From assembly GCA_017420845.1 (NCBI GenBank), contig JAFQOC010000489.1:1-5782 (forward strand): a stretch of DNA of 5,782 bases, in the 5' to 3' direction. The notes beneath the pieces are model-generated. The model ran no database searches. It was not told where the DNA came from and worked only from the letters and a program-made list of their open reading frames with translations. Below are positions 4,783-5,782 of this stretch, piece by piece (the first letter of the stretch is position 1; the number at the start of each line of letters is the position of its first letter). Position numbers and translations under genes: made by a program. The stretch is from Clostridia bacterium. Its GTDB lineage: Bacteria; Bacillota; Clostridia; Oscillospirales; CAG-272.

Positions 4783-5782
4783 TCAGAACCGGAAATCTCT
4801 CCGATTGGAATTGCGGATATCCTTGATATTCTGCTCGGCGATGGTGCGCACCTTCTCCTTGGGGATACGGCCCAGCTCGCGGGCGATCATCTCGTAGCCA
4901 ATGGCCTTGGTTTCGGGGGAGGCGTAGTCCTCCAGGTACTCGGACAGGGTCATGAGGGCGTTGGGGTGGCAGCAGTTGAGGATCTGGCCGCTCTTGCACA
5001 GGCTCATGAAGCGGTCGCCGGTGCGGCCTTCGCGGTAGCAGGCAGTGCAGAAGGAGGGAATGTGGCCGTTCTCCATGAGCCAGCGCACCACCTCGTCCAG
5101 GGAACGCTGATCCGACACGTCGAACTGCTCGGTGTCGTGGGGACGCTCGTCGGGGGAGTAGCCGGCGTAGCCGCCCACCGAGGTACGGGAGCCGCCGCTG
5201 ACCTGGGAGATGCCCAAATGGAGCAGGCGGGAGCGGACGGCCTCGCTCTCACGGGTGGAGATGATCATGCCCGTGTAAGGAACCGCCAGACGGATGCAGG
5301 CGGTGATGTGGGCGAAGGTCTCGTCGTCAATGCCGTTGTCGAACTGGTCGGGATCAATGTCGGAGGCACGCTTCAGACGGGGCACGCTGATGGTGTGGGG
5401 GCCCACGCCGTGAACCGCCTCCAGATGCTCGGCGTGCATGATGAGTCCCGCGAACTCGTACTTGTAGAGCTCCAGACCGAAGAGGACGCCCAGACCCACG
5501 TCGTCGATACCGCCCTCCATGGCGCGGTCCATGGCCTCGGTGTGGTAGTCGTAGTCGTGCTTGGGGCCCGTGGGATGGAGCTTCAGGTAGCTCTCCTTGT
5601 GGTAGGTCTCCTGGAAGAGGATGTAGGTGCCGATGCCCGCCTCCTTGAGCTTACGGTAGTTCTCTACCGTGGTGGCGGCGATGTTGACGTTGACGCGGCG
5701 GATGTCGCCGTTCTTGTGGTGCACCGAGTAGATGGTCTTGATGCACTCCAGGATGTACTCGATGGGGTTGTTCTTGGGATCC
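4783..5782 (-). CDS. hydG: [FeFe]-hydrogenase H-cluster radical SAM maturase HydG, 5' end outside window
   Basis: The C-terminal 332 residues of HydG, the radical SAM enzyme that cleaves tyrosine to p-cresol and dehydroglycine and turns the latter into CO and cyanide, yielding the Fe(CO)2CN unit used to build the hydrogenase 2Fe subcluster. Seen directly: NNPIEYILEC at the window edge, the RRVNVNIAATTVENYRKLKE stretch, the barrel segments GGIDDVGLGVLFG and GPHTISVPR, SQVSGGSRTSVGGY, and the C-terminal auxiliary cluster motif CTAC (codons 5049-5038) followed after 22 residues by the third Cys (4971-4969), which fits the HydG CX2CX22C pattern. It ends in RRDFRF, as HydG proteins do. The reading frame stays open to the window end with conserved sequence, so an internal GTG at 5724 is not the start; about 140 N-terminal residues, including the CX3CX2C radical SAM motif, lie outside. 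It is the upstream gene of the minus-strand set that also contains hydF. Confidence 0.97.
   Translation of the reverse strand, partial: DPKNNPIEYILECIKTIYSVHHKNGDIRRVNVNIAATTVENYRKLKEAGIGTYILFQETYHKESYLKLHPTGPKHDYDYHTEAMDRAMEGGIDDVGLGVLFGLELYKYEFAGLIMHAEHLEAVHGVGPHTISVPRLKRASDIDPDQFDNGIDDETFAHITACIRLAVPYTGMIISTRESEAVRSRLLHLGISQVSGGSRTSVGGYAGYSPDERPHDTEQFDVSDQRSLDEVVRWLMENGHIPSFCTACYREGRTGDRFMSLCKSGQILNCCHPNALMTLSEYLEDYASPETKAIGYEMIARELGRIPKEKVRTIAEQNIKDIRNSNRRDFRF

Noticed and set aside
5722..5724. GTG as the start of hydG
   Set aside because: Conserved HydG sequence continues upstream to the window edge, so this codon is an internal valine.

Overview
The window looks like chromosomal DNA from a GC-rich anaerobic Firmicute of the class Clostridia, probably a gut-type lineage such as Oscillospiraceae or a relative. 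This is inferred from strong AGGAGG-type ribosome binding sites, GC-ending codons, a GlpP-family antiterminator, [FeFe]-hydrogenase maturation genes and short GC-rich palindromic repeats. I recall such repeats from gut Clostridia genomes but cannot search for them here.

Left part, plus strand (1-1243). A GC-rich palindromic repeat sits at the left edge. It is followed by a near-consensus promoter (TTGACT, 17 bp, TATGAT) whose -35 box lies between the arms of a perfect 9-bp inverted repeat. The promoter drives a small GNAT acetyltransferase (160-606). A glycerol-3-phosphate-responsive antiterminator of the GlpP family (676-1230) follows after a 69-bp gap with a nested direct repeat. A strong stem-loop (1244-1274), with a T-rich tail on both sides, ends this unit and the converging unit from the right.

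Right part, minus strand (1293-5782), read from right to left: hydG (5' end outside the window), a 694-residue unrecognised protein, then hydF. The gaps are 52 and 42 bp, and I see no terminator in them, so this looks like one operon. HydG makes the Fe(CO)2CN synthon of the hydrogenase active site, and HydF is the GTPase scaffold on which the 2Fe subcluster is assembled and delivered to the hydrogenase. The middle gene has two helix-turn-helix-like repeats followed by a glycosidase-like (TIM barrel) region. It has no evident link to hydrogenase maturation, and its codon use is less GC-biased at both ends than that of hydF.

The most unusual feature is a roughly 103-bp element made of three tri-nucleotide-loop hairpins with CCCTCTC/GAGAGGG ends. 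It lies in frame inside hydF, between the G4 (NKCD) and G5 (SA) motifs of the GTPase domain, and adds about 35 low-complexity residues without breaking the gene. It resembles in principle the in-frame palindromic elements known from Rickettsia genes.
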